DNA of 64,000 bases from Plasmopara viticola (taxonomy: Eukaryota > Oomycota > Peronosporomycetes > Peronosporales > Peronosporaceae), in NCBI GenBank assembly GCA_001695595.3, contig MBPM02000100.1, positions 179,998-243,997 on the forward strand, given 5' to 3'. Positions 1 to 11,049 of this stretch are shown here, one piece after another. Below the pieces are notes generated by a model. It was given only the letters and a program-made list of their open reading frames with translations. It was not told the origin of the DNA and searched no databases. Position numbers and translations under genes: made by a program. The first letter of the stretch is position 1. Every line of letters starts with the position of its first letter.

Positions 1-2279
1 GCACGTTAGCGCTTCTAAACAATAAAGATGTGCTTAGTAATGCTCTATCCCATTTGTGAACGTCTAGAGAGACAAAAAAGGACAGATCTTGGGCCGTACA
101 GCGTATCAGCGCTTCTAGAGAGTCCGCATACTTTTAGTTTTGGCTCTATCGCATCTGTGGACGACTAGAACGATAGAAAGCACAAGGTTTTGTCCGTTCA
201 GCGTCTCAGCGTCTCGAAAAAATTTATATGTAATTAGTTGTGGCCCGATTACATTTGTGGGTGTCTAGAAAGATAGACGGGATGTATTTGTGGCTGCACA
301 GCATGTTAGCGCTTTTTAAAAAAATATACCTTTAAATATTGCTCTATCGCATCTGTGAACGTCTAGAAAGACAGACAGGACAGATATTAGGCCGTACAGC
401 GTCTCAGCGCTTCTAGAGAGTCGTCATACTTTAAGTTGTGGCTCTATTGCATCTGTGGACGTCTAAAATGATAGAAAGGACGGGTTTTTGTCCGTACAGC
501 ATCTTAGCTTCTTGAAAAAATGACTATACAACAAGTTGCGGCTCTATTGCATCTGTGGGTGTCTAGAAAGATAGCCAGGACGTATCTGGGGCCTCACAGC
601 ATGGTAGCGCTTCTGAAAAAGAGAAAGCATAGCCTTTGTTGTAATTATATCGCATCTGTGAACATCTAGAAAGACAGAAAGGACAGATCTTGGGCCGTGC
701 AGCATCTTCGCGCTTCTAGAGAGTGGCCATACTTTTAGTTGTGGCTCTATTTCATTTGTGGACGTCAGAAAAGATAGAAAAGACGGGATTTGTCCGTCCA
801 GCATCTCCGCTTCTTGAAAGAATGAATTTACAATTAGTTGTGGCTCTATTTCATTTGTGGGTGTTAGAGAGATAGACAAGACGTATCTGTGCCAACACAG
901 CATGTTAGCACTTCTAAAGAATAAATATACGCTTTGTTGTTGATCTGTCGCATCTTTAATTGTCTAAAAAGACAGAAAGGATAGATCTTGGGCCAGCATC
1001 TCAGCAGTCGTCATACGCTTAGTTGTGGCTCGATTGCATCTGTGGTTTTCGAGAATGATAGACAAGACGTATCTGTTGCAGCAAAGCATGGCCTCGCCCT
1101 AAAAAATCAATGTACGCTTAGTTGTTGCTCTTTCGCATCTGTGAACGTCTAAGAAGATAGAAAAGACAAATCTTGGGCCGTACAGCGTATCAGCGCTTCT
1201 AAAGAGTAAACATACGCTTAGTTGGGGCACTGTTTCATCTGTGGACGTCAGAAAAGATAGAAAAGACGGGATTTGTCCGTCCAGCATCTCCGCTTCTTGA
1301 AAGAATGAATATACAATTAGTTGTGGCTCTATTTCATGTGTGGGTGTTAGAGAGATATACAAGACGTATCTGTGCCAACACAGTATGTTAGCACTTCTAA
1401 AGAATAAATATACGCTTAGTTGTTGATCTGTCGCATCTTTGAATGTCTTAAAAGACAAAAAGGATAGATCTTGGGCCAGCATCTCAGCAGTCGTCATACG
1501 CTTAGTTGTGGCTCGATTGCATCTGTGGTTTTTGAGAATGATAGACAAGACGTATCTGTTGCAGCAAAGCATGTTCTCGCCTCTAAAAAATTAATGTACG
1601 CTTAGTTGTTGCTCTTTCGCATCTGTGAACGTCTAAAAAGATAGAAAAGATAAATCTTGCGCCGTACAGCGTATCAGCGCTTCTAATGAGTAAACATACG
1701 CTTAGTTGGGGCACTGTTGCATCTGTGGACGTCAGAAAAGATAGAAAGGACGGGGTTTTGTCGGTACAGCATCTCAGCGTTTTAAAAGAATGAATATACA
1801 ACAAGTTGTGGTTCGATTGCCTTTGTGGGTCTCTGAAAAGATAGCCAGAACGAATATGTGGTCACACAACATGTAAACGCTTCTAAGAAATAAATATACG
1901 CCCAGTTGTTGCTGTATCGCATCTGTAGACGTCTAGAAAGGTAGAAAGGACGGATCTTGGGCCGTACATCGTCTCCGCGCTTTTACAGGGTCGTCATACG
2001 TTTAGTTGTGGCTCTATTGCATCTGGGGAAGTCTAAGAAAATATAAAGGACGGGTATTTGTCCGTAAAGCATCTCAGCGCTTTGAAAGAATGATTTTACA
2101 ATCAGTTGTGGCTCGAATGCATCTGTGGGTGTCTGAGGACGTCTAAGAAGATAGAAAGGACGGGGTTTTGCCCATCAAGCGTCTCAGCGCTTTGAAAAAA
2201 ATAATTATACAATAAGTTGTGGCTCGAATGCATCTGTGGGTGTCTGGAAAGATAGCCAGGACAATCCTGTGGCCACACA
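1..2279 (-). repeat. 2.28 kb segmental duplication, copy 1
   Basis: The segment beginning GCACGTTAGCGCTTC recurs at 2280 and again at 4830. Copy 1 and copy 2 differ at only a handful of single bases, one short replaced patch and one 272 bp unit, so this duplication is young although the monomers inside it are diverged. The copy may begin upstream of the window, because the window edge is arbitrary. Confidence 0.88.
761..1727 (-). repeat. 483 bp tandem duplication nested in copy 1
   Basis: The string GACGTCAGAAAAGATAGAAA occurs at 761, 1244 and 1728, giving two successive ~483 bp units (761-1243 and 1244-1727). The same arrangement is inherited by copy 2 at 3040, 3523 and about 4006. Units share rare landmarks such as GGGCCAGCATCTCAGCAGTC (a shortened monomer) and TGTTGCAGCAAAGCATG. 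This duplication therefore preceded the 2.28 kb one. Confidence 0.82.
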
Positions 2280-4829
2280 GCACGTTAGCGCTTCTAAACA
2301 ATAAAGATGCGCTTAGTAATGCTCTATCCCATTTGTGAACGTCTAGAGAGACAAAAAAGGACAGATCTTGGGCCGTACAGCGTATCAGCGCTTCTAGAGA
2401 GTCCGCATACTTTTAGTTTTGGCTCTATCGCATCTGTGGACGACTAGAACGATAGAAAGCACAAGGTTTTGTCCGTTCAGCGTCTCAGCGTCTCGAAAAA
2501 ATTTATATGTAATTAGTTGTGGCCCGATTACATTTGTGGGTGTCTAGAAAGATAGACGGGATGTATTTGTGGCTGCACAGCATGTTAGCGCTTTTTAAAA
2601 AAATATACCTTTAAATATTGCTCTATCGCATCTGTGAACGTCTAGAAAGACAGACAGGACAGATATTAGGCCGTACAGCGTCTCAGCGCTTCTAGAGAGT
2701 CGTCATACTTTAAGTTGTGGCTCTATTGCATCTGTGGACGTCTAAAATGATAGAAAGGACGGGTTTTTGTCCGTACAGCATCTTAGCTTCTTGAAAAAAT
2801 GACTATACAACAAGTTGCGGCTCTATTGCATCTGTGGGTGTCTAGAAAGATAGCCAGGACGTATCTGGGGCCTCACAGCATGATAGCGCTTCTGAAAAAG
2901 AGAAAGCATATACTTTGTTGTAATTATATCGCATCTGTGAACATCTAGAAAGACAGAAAGGACAGATCTTGGGCCGTGCAGCATCTTCGCGCTTCTAGAG
3001 AGTGGCCATACTTTTAGTTGTGGCTCTATTTCATTTGTGGACGTCAGAAAAGATAGAAAAGACGGGATTTGTCCGTCCAGCATCTCCGCTTCTTGAAAGA
3101 ATGAATTTACAATTAGTTGTGGCTCTATTTCATTTGTGGGTGTTAGAGAGATAGACAAGACGTATCTGTGCCAACACAGCATGTTAGCACTTCTAAAGAA
3201 TAAATATACGCTTTGTTGTTGATCTGTCGCATCTTTAATTGTCTAAAAAGACAGAAAGGATAGATCTTGGGCCAGCATCTCAGCAGTCGTCATACGCTTA
3301 GTTGTGGCTCGATTGCATCTGTGGTTTTCGAGAATGATAGACAAGACGTATCTGTTGCAGCAAAGCATGGCCTCGCCCTAAAAAATTAATGTACGCTTAG
3401 TTGTTGCTCTTTCGCATCTGTGAACGTCTAAGAAGATAGAAAAGACGGGGTTTTGTCGGTACAGCGTATCAGCGCTTCTAAAGAGTAAACATACGCTTAG
3501 TTGGGGCACTGTTTCATCTGTGGACGTCAGAAAAGATAGAAAAGACGGGATTTGTCCGTCCAGCATCTCCGCTTCTTGAAAGAATGAATATACAATTAGT
3601 TGTGGCTCTATTTCATGTGTGGGTGTTAGAGAGATATACAAGACGTATCTGTGCCAACACAGTATGTTAGCACTTCTAAAGAATAAATATACGCTTAGTT
3701 GTTGATCTGTCGCATCTTTGAATGTCTTAAAAGACAAAAAGGATAGATCTTGGGACAGCATCTCAGCAGTCGTCATACGCTTAGTTGTGGCTCGATTGAT
3801 CTGTGGTTTTCGAGAATGATAGACAAGACGTATCTGTTGCAGCAAAGCATGTTCTCGCCTCTAAAAAATTAATGTACGCTTAGTTGTTGCTCTTTCGCAT
3901 CTGTGAACGTCTAAAAAGATAGAAAAGATAAATCTTGCGCCGTACAGCGTATCAGCGCTTCTAATGAGTAAACATACGCTTAGTTGGGGCACTGTTGCAT
4001 CTGTGGACGTCAGAAAAGATAGAAAGGACGGGGTTTTGTCGGTACAGCATCTCAGCGTTTTAAAAGAATGAATATACAACAAGTTGTGGTTCGATTGCCT
4101 TTGTGGGTCTCTGAAAAGATAGCCAGAACGAATATGTGGTCACACAACATGTAAACGCTTCTAAGAAATAAATATACGCCCAGTTGTTGCTGTATCGCAT
4201 CTGTAGACGTCTAGAAAGGTAGAAAGGACGGATCTTGGGCCGTACATCGTCTCCGCGCTTTTACAGGGTCGTCATACGTTTAGTTGTGGCTCTATTGCGT
4301 ATGTGGACGTCAAAAGGGATAGAAAAGAGAGCTTTTGTTCGTACAGCATCACAGCGTAAGAATTAATATACAACTAGTTGTGCCTCGATTGCTTCTATGG
4401 GTGTCTATAAAGATAGCCAGACCGTGTCTGTGGCCGCACAGCATGTTAGCGCTTTTAAAGAATAAATGCGCGCTTGAATGTTGCACAAAGACGAATAGGA
4501 GAGATCGTTGGCCGTACAGCGTCTCAACACTTTTATAAGGTCGTCATACTTATAGTTATGGCTCTATTGAATCTGGGAAAGTCTAAGAAAATAGAAAGGA
4601 CGGGTATTTGTCCGTAAAGCATCTCAGCGCTTTGAAAGAATGATTATACAATCAGTTGTGGCTCGAATGCATCTGTGGGTGTCTGAGGACGTCTAAGAAG
4701 ATAGAAAGGACGGGGTTTTGCCCATCAAGCGTCTCAGCGCCTTGAAAAAAATAATCATACAATTAGTTGTGGCTCGAATGCATCTGTGGGTGTCTGGAAA
4801 GATAGCCAGGACGATCCTGTGGCCGCACA
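2280..4829 (-). repeat. 2.55 kb segmental duplication, copy 2
   Basis: Collinear with 1-2279 at an offset of 2279, dropping to 2278 after a single-base deletion near 3808. It carries an additional ~272 bp at about 4298-4569. Differences from copy 1 include T to C at about 2310, GGTAGC to GATAGC at about 2882, and a short patch near 3446. Confidence 0.88.
4298..4569 (-). repeat. Extra 272 bp three-monomer unit, present in copy 2 only
   Basis: Copy 1 passes from GGCTCTATTGC at about 2020 directly to ATCTGGGGAAGTCTAAG. In copy 2 the same flanks are separated by about 272 bp, with GTCTAAGAAA at 4581 against 2031. The extra piece is itself made of L-type monomers and both ends fall in the GGCTCTATTG landmark, as expected for unequal exchange. 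Confidence 0.78.
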
Positions 4830-6715
4830 GCACGTTAGCGCTTCTAAACAATAAAGATGTGCTTAGTAATGCTCTATCCCATTTGTGAACGTCTAGAGAG
4901 ACAAAAAAGGACAGATCTTGGGCCGTACAGCGTATCAGCGCTTCTAGAGAGTCCGCATACTTTTAGTTTTGGCTCTATCGCATCTGTGGACGACTAGAAC
5001 GATAGAAAGCACAAGGTTTTGTCCGTTCAGCGTCTCAGCGTCTCGAAAAAAATTATATGTAATTAGTTGTGGCCCGATTGCATTTGTGGGTGTCTAGAAA
5101 GATAGACGGGACGTATCTGTGGCTGCAGCATGTTAGCGCTTTTTTTAAAAAAAAGACCTATAAATATTGCTCTATCGCATCTGTGAATGTCTAGAAAGAC
5201 AGACAGGACAGATATTAGGTTTAGCGTCTCGGCGCTTCTAGAGAGTCGTCATACTTTAAGTTGTGGCTCTATTGCATCTGTGGACGTCTTAAATGATAGA
5301 AAGGACGGGTTTTGTCCGTACAGCATCTCAGCTTCTTGAAAAAATGACTATACAACAAGTTGCGGCTCTATTGCATCTGTGGGTGTCTAGAAAGATAGCC
5401 AGGACGTATCTGGGGCCTCACAGCATGGTAGCGCTTCTGAAAAAGAAAAAGCATATACTTTGTTGTAATTATATCGCATCTGTGAACATCTAGAAAGACA
5501 GAAAGGACAGATCTTGGGCCGTGCAGCATCTTCGCGCTTCTAGAGAGTCGGCATACTGTTAGTTCTGGCTCTATCGCATCTGTGGACGACTAGAGCGATA
5601 GAAAGGACGGGTTTTGTCCGTACTGCATTTTAGCTTCTTGAAAGAATGAATATACAACTAGTTGTGGCTCTATTTCATGTGTGGGATTCTAGAAAGATAG
5701 TCTGGACGTATCTGTGGCCGCAGAGCATGCTAGCACTTCTGAAGAATATATATACGCTTTGTTGCTCTATCGCATCTGTGAACGTCTAGAAAGACAAAAA
5801 GGACAGATTTTGGGCCGTGCAGTTTCTTCGCGCTTCTAGAGAGTCGTCATACTTTTAGTTGTGGCTCTATTTCATCTGTGGACGTTAAGAAGGATAGAAA
5901 GGACGGGTTTTGTCCGTTTTGTATCTCAGATTCTTAAAAGAATGAATATACAATTAGTTGTGGCTCTATTTCATGTGTGAGGGTTGAGAAAGATATACAA
6001 GACGTATCTGTGGCCACACAGCATGTATGCACTTCCAAAGAATAAATATACACTTAGTTGTTGATTTATCGCATCTATGAATGTCTAAAAAGACAGAAAG
6101 GATAGATCTTGGGCCGTACAGCGTCTCAGCAGTCGTCATACGATTAGTTGTGGCTCGATTGCATCTGTGGTTGTCGAGAACGATAGACAAGACGTATCTG
6201 TTGCAGCAAAGCATGGCCTCGCCCTAAAAAATAAATGTACGCTTGGTTGTTGCTCTTTCGCATCTGTGAACGTCTAAAAAGATAGAAAAGACAAATCTCG
6301 GGCCGTTCAGCGTACCAGCGCTTCTAAAGAGTAAACGTACGCTTAGTTGGGGCACTGTTGCATCTGTGGACGTCAGAAAAGATAGAAAGGACGGGGTTTT
6401 GTCGGTACAGCATCTCAGCGTTTTGAAAGAATGAATATACAACAAGTTGTGGTTCGATTGCCTTTGTGGGTCTCTAGAAAGATAGCCAGAACGAATATGT
6501 GGTCACACAGCATGTTAGCGCTTCTAAGAAATAAATATACGCCCAGTTGTTGCTGTATCGCATCTGTAAACGTCTAGAAAGATAGAAAGGACAGATCTTG
6601 GGCCGTACAGCGTCTCCGCGCTTTTATAGGGTCGTCATACGTTTAGTTGTGGCTCTATTGAATCTGGGGAAGTCTAAGAAAATAGAAAGGACGGATTTTG
6701 TCCGTACAGCATCTC
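4830..6715 (-). repeat. Segmental duplication, copy 3 (diverged, partial)
   Basis: Starts like copies 1 and 2 and stays close to them to about 5560. It then runs through a stretch with no direct partner, and matches again from about 5960 (partner near 840) to about 6715 (partner near 2090). The offset grows by roughly 290 bp in the middle, so this copy holds about one more three-monomer unit there. It lacks the 483 bp internal duplication of copies 1 and 2. Divergence is visibly higher than between copies 1 and 2. Confidence 0.75.
5641..5929 (-). repeat. ~289 bp unit, partner of 6725-7014
   Basis: This unit, with diagnostic TAGTCTGGACGTATCTG at about 5698 and CCGTTTTGTATCTCAG at its end, recurs about 1084 bp to the right. 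Neither copy is present in the first two segmental duplications at the matching position, so this is a separate local duplication. Confidence 0.75.
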
Positions 6716-6724
6716 AGCTTCTCG

Positions 6725-7014
6725 AAAGAATGAATATACAATTAGTTGTGGCTCTGTTTCATGTGTGGGTGTCTAGAAAGATAGTCTGGACGTATCTGTG
6801 GCCGCACAGCATGCTAGCACTTCTAAAGAATAAATATTCGCTTTGTTGCTCTATCGCATCTATGAACGTCTAGAAAGACAAAAAGGACAGATTTTGGGCC
6901 GTGCAGCATCTTCGCGCTTCTAGAGAGTCGTCATGCTTTTAGTTGTGGTTCTATTGCATCTGTGAACGCTTAAAAGGATAGAAAGAACAGGTTTTTGTCC
7001 GTTTTGTATCTCAG
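6725..7014 (-). repeat. ~290 bp unit, partner of 5641-5929
   Basis: Second copy of the unit with TAGTCTGGACG and CCGTTTTGTATCTCAG. It lies just past the end of the third segmental duplication and differs from its partner at scattered bases. Confidence 0.75.
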
Positions 7015-7909
7015 CTTCTTGAAAGGATGACTATACAATTAGTTGTGGCTTTATTGCATCTGTGTGTGTCTAGAAAGATAGAAAAGTCGTATCTGTGGCC
7101 GCACAGCATGTTAGCGCTTTCAAAGAATAAATGTACGCATAGGTGTTGCTCTATTGCATCTGCACACGTCTGCAAGGACAGAAAGGACAGATGATGGGCC
7201 GTACAGCGTCTTAGCGCTTCAAGAGAGTCGGCATACTTTTAGTTGTGGCTCTCTTGCATCTGTAAACGTTTGAAACTAAAGAAAGGACGGGATTTTGTCC
7301 GTACAGCATCTCAGGTTCTTGACAGAATAAATATACAATAAGTTGCGGCTTTTTTGCCTCTGTTGGTGTCGAGAAAGATGGATAAGATGTATCTGTAGCC
7401 GCACAGCATGTTAGCGCTTCTAAAAAAGAAAATCTATATACTTTAATGTAATACTATCGCATCTGTGAACGTCTAGAAAGACAGAAAGGATAGATCTTGG
7501 GCCGTAGAGCGTCTTAGCGCTTCTAGAGAGTCGGTATACTTTCGATTTTGGCTTTATTGCATCTGTGGACGTCTTGAAGGATAGAAAGGACGGGTTGTGT
7601 CCAAACAGCATCTCATCTTTTTGAAAGAATGAATATACAATTAGTTGTGGTTCTATTGCATCTGTGTGTGTCTAAAATGATAGACAATACGTATCTGTGG
7701 TCGCACAGCATGTTAGCGCTTCTAAAGAATAAAATACGCTTAGGTGTTGCTCAATCCCATCTGCAGACGTCTAGAAAGACAGAAAGGACAGATTATGGAC
7801 CGTGCAGCATCTCCGCGCTTCTAAAGAGTCGCCATACTTTTAGTTGCGACTCTATTGCATCTGTGAGCGTTTAGAAGGATAGAAAGGACGGGTGTTATTC
7901 CGTACAGCA
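7015..7909 (-). repeat. Diverged L-type monomers next to the inversion
   Basis: About nine L-type monomers with no close partner elsewhere in the window. They keep the three-type order (for example GACAGATGATGGGCCGTACAGC near 7183, then GACGGGATTTTGTCCGTACAGC near 7285). Nothing other than satellite is seen. Confidence 0.75.
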
Positions 7910-7933
7910 GGTACGTTCTTTCTATCCTCTTAG
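7871..7933. repeat. Head-to-head inversion junction with short inverted repeat
   Basis: L-type minus-strand sequence ends in CCGTACAGCA (to about 7909) and plus-strand sequence starts with CAGCAGGTACGTTC (from about 7905), the two sharing CAGCA. Flanking arms AGGATAGAAAGGACG (from 7876) and CGTTCTTTCTATCCT (from 7914) are near-perfect reverse complements with about 23 bp between them. The arms are the same monomer segment in both orientations, so the dyad may be a consequence of the junction rather than its cause. Confidence 0.85.
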
Positions 7934-10127
7934 ACGAGCACAGACCCGATAGGGCCACAACTAAACATGTAATCACTTTCTCAAGTGCTCAGATGATGCG
8001 CGACGACCGATACCTTGTATCTCTTAAGACGTGCACAAAGGCATTAGAGACACAACAAAGCGTATACTCACCCTCTTTAAGCGCTAAAACGTTGTACAAT
8101 TATAGCTACGTCGTTTCGATCTATCTAGACGTTCACAGACGCAATAGGGTCACAACTAAGAGCATATTCATTTCAATAAAGCGCTGAGAACTTGTATGTC
8201 AGCAGATACGCTCTTTCTATCCTCTTAAATGTGCACAGACGCAGTAGGGCCACAACAAAGCATGCAATATCTTTTTTAGAGTAATCAAATGATGCGCGAC
8301 GACAGATACGTCCTTTCTATCTCTTAAGACGTGTACTGATGCATTAGAGACACAACAAAGCGTATACTTACCCTCTTTAAGCATTTAGACGTTCACGACC
8401 ATAACTACGTCGTTTTGATCTATCTAGACGTTCACAAACGCAATAGGGTCACGGCTAAGCGCATATTCAAGTCATTTAAGCGCTGAGACGCTGTATGTCA
8501 GCGGATACGTCCTTTCTATCCTCTTAGACGTGCACAGACGCAAATGGGCTACAACTAAGCATGTAATCACTCTTCGAAAGTGCTCAGATGATTTGCGACG
8601 ACAGATACCTTGTATCTTTTAAGACGTGCACAAAGGCATTAGAAACACAACAAAGCGTATACTCACCCTCTTTTAGCGCCAAAACGTTGTACAATCATAG
8701 CCACGTCGTTTCGATCTATCTAGACGTTCACAGACGCAATAGGGTCACAATTAAGAGCATATTCATTTCAATAAAGCGCTGAGACCTTGTATGTCAGCAG
8801 ATACACTCTTTCTATCCTCTTAAATGTGCACAGACGCAACAAAGCATGCAATATCTTTTTTAGAGTAATCAAATGATGCGCGACGACAGTTACCTCCTTT
8901 CTATCTCTTAAGACGTGTACTGATGCATTAGAGACACAACAAAGCGTATACTTACCCTCTTTAAGCATTTAGACGTTCACGATCATAACTACGTCGTTTT
9001 GATCTATCTAGACGTTCACAAACGCAATAGGGTCACGGCTAAGCGCATAATCAAGTCATTTAAGCGCTGAGACGCTGTATGTCAGCGGATACGTCCTTTC
9101 TATCCTCTTAGACGTGCACAGACGCAAATGGGCTACAACTAAGCATGTAATCACTCTTCGAAAGTGCTCAGATGATTTGCGACGACAGATACCTTGTATC
9201 TCTTAAGACGTGCACTGAGGCATCAGAAACACAACAAAGCGTATACTCACCCTCTTTAAGCGCTAAAACGTTGTACAATCATAGCTACGTCGTTTCGATC
9301 TATCTAGACGTTCACAGACGCAATAGGGTCACAACTAAGAGCATATTCTTTTCAATAAAGCACTGAGACGCTGTATGTCAGCAGATATGCTCTTTCTATC
9401 CTCTTAAACGTGCACAGACGCAGTAGGGCCACATCAAAGCATGTAATCACTTTTCTAAAGTCCTCAGATGATGCGCGACGACAGATACGTCCTTTCTATC
9501 TTTCAAGACGTGCAGAGATGCATTAGAGACACACCAAAGCGTATGCTCACTCTCTTAAGGCGCTACAGATGATGCGCGACGACAGATACGTCCTTTCTAT
9601 CTCTCAAGACGTGCACAGATGCATTAGAGACACACCCAAGCGTATGCTCACTCTCTTAAGGCGCTACAGATGATGCGCGACGACAGATACGTCCTTTCTA
9701 TCTCTCAAGACGTGCACAGATGCATTAGAGACACACCAAAGCGTATGATCACTCTTTTTAAGCGCTAAAACGTTGTACAACCATAGCTACGTCTTTTCGA
9801 GCTATCTAGACATTTAAAGAGGCAATAGGGTTACAACTAAGCGCAAATAAATTCATTTGAGCGCTGAGACGCTGTACGTCGACAGATACATCCTTTCTAT
9901 CCTCTTTGACGTGCACAGACGCAATAGTGCCACAACTCAGCTTGTAATCACTTTACTAAAGGGCTCAGATGATGTGCGACGGCAGATACGCCTTTTCTAA
10001 CTCTTAAGACGTGCAAAGATGCATTAGAGACACAACAAAGCGTATACGCACCCTCTTTAAGCGCTAAGACGTTGTACGATCATAGCTACATTCTTTCGAT
10101 CTACCTAGACGTTCACAAACGCAACAG
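7910..10127 (+). repeat. A-B-C-like island, plus strand, ~590 bp hexamer units
   Basis: Monomers are recognisably A, B and C but with their own markers: GATGCGCGACGAC in B, GACGTTGTACAA and CATAGCTACGTCGTTTCG in C, and CTGTATGTCAGCAG in A. Two consecutive trimers differ consistently and repeat together: B starts at about 7991, 8586 and 9170 belong to one trimer, and those near 8287 and 8873 to the other. The period is therefore about 585-595 bp, or six monomers. This island is more diverged from the main array than the main array is internally, and is flanked by L-type blocks. Confidence 0.85.
9466..9766 (+). repeat. Three tandem copies of one B-like monomer (101 bp period)
   Basis: AGATGATGCGCGACGACAGA starts at 9466, 9567 and 9668, each followed by the same B-type monomer ending in CTCTCTTAAGGCGCTAC. 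The period is exactly 101 bp and A and C are absent between copies. The normal order resumes with a C monomer at about 9767. Confidence 0.9.
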
Positions 10128-11049
10128 CTCTCGGGACGTACAGCGTCTCAGTTTATTCTAAGGAGTCATTATACTTTAAACTGTGGCACTTTTGCATCTG
10201 TGGACGTTTAGAAGGATAAAAAGTACGGGTTTTGTACGTACAGCATCTCAGTGTCTTGAAAGAATAATAATACAATTAGTTGTGGCTCGAATGCATTTGT
10301 AAGTGTCTAAAACGATACACAAGACGTATCTGTGGCCGCACAGCATGTTAGCGCTTCCGGAGAAGAAATGCACGCTTAGTTGTTGCTCTATCGCATCTGT
10401 GAACGGCTACTAAAAAAGACAGAATGGACAGTTCTTGGCCCGTACAGCGTCTCATTTCTTCTAGATAGTCATCAGACTTGTTTATGCGGCTCTTTTGCAT
10501 CTGTGAATGTCTAGAAGGATTGGAAGGACGGGACTTATCCGTACAGCATCTCAGTGTCTTGAATTATAATACAATTACTTGTAGCTCGAATGCATTTGTG
10601 GGTGTTTAAAAGATAGACAAGACGTATCTGTGGCCGCACAGCATGTTAGCGCTTCTGAAGAGGAAATGCACGATTAGTTGTTGCTCTATCGCATCTGTGA
10701 ACGGCTTGAAAGATAGAAAGGACAGTTCTTGGGCAATACAGCGTGTCAGTCCTTCTAGCGAGTCATCATACTTTTAGTTGTGGCTCTTTTGCATCTGTGA
10801 ACGTCTAGAAGGATAGGACGGACAAGTTTTTGTACGTACAGCATCTCAATGTCTTGAAAAAATGAGTATACAATTAGTTGTGGCTTGAATTCACCAGTGA
10901 GAGTCGAGAAAGATAGACAAGGCGTATTTGTGGTTGCACAGCATGATAGCGCTTCAAAAGAGTAAATGCACACTTAGTTGATGCTTTGTTGCATCTGTGA
11001 ACGTCTCAAACGACAGAAAGATCAGATCTTGGGCCGGACAGCATCTCAG
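10128..11049 (-). repeat. L-type block, reverse orientation, ~0.9 kb
   Basis: About nine to ten monomers in the minus orientation (landmarks GTACAGCGTCTCAG, TTTGCATCTGTG, GACGTATCTGTGGCCGCACA). At the left edge a plus-strand C monomer stops after GTTCACAAACGCAACAG and the minus-strand sequence starts mid-monomer at CTCGGGACGTACAGCG. At the right edge, orientation flips again after GGACAGCATCTCAG. Confidence 0.87.

Larger units (their letters stand above)
1..7909 (-). repeat. Diverged L-type satellite block, reverse orientation
   Basis: Monomers of about 90-100 bp read in the opposite direction to the rest of the array. Typical plus-strand landmarks are GCATCTGTGAACGTCTAGAA, GACAGAAAGGACAGATC, GGGCCGTACAGCGTCTCAGC and TTAGTTGTGGCTC, which are reverse complements of the A/B/C landmarks. 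Three sub-types alternate: one with GATCTTGGGCCGTACA, one with GACGGGTTTTGTCCGTACA and one with GACGTATCTGTGGCCGCACA. A three-monomer order of roughly 270-295 bp is therefore present here as well. Copies differ from each other much more than in the right-hand array, which suggests an older layer. No gene seen. Confidence 0.9.

Noticed and set aside
1099..1572. 157-codon open frame on the minus strand, the longest in the window, with similar shorter frames throughout
   Set aside because: It is a translation across L-type monomers, repeated with the segmental duplication at 3378-3845. The same peptides recur because units are tandem copies. There is no domain, no codon bias distinct from the repeat, and no support for expression.
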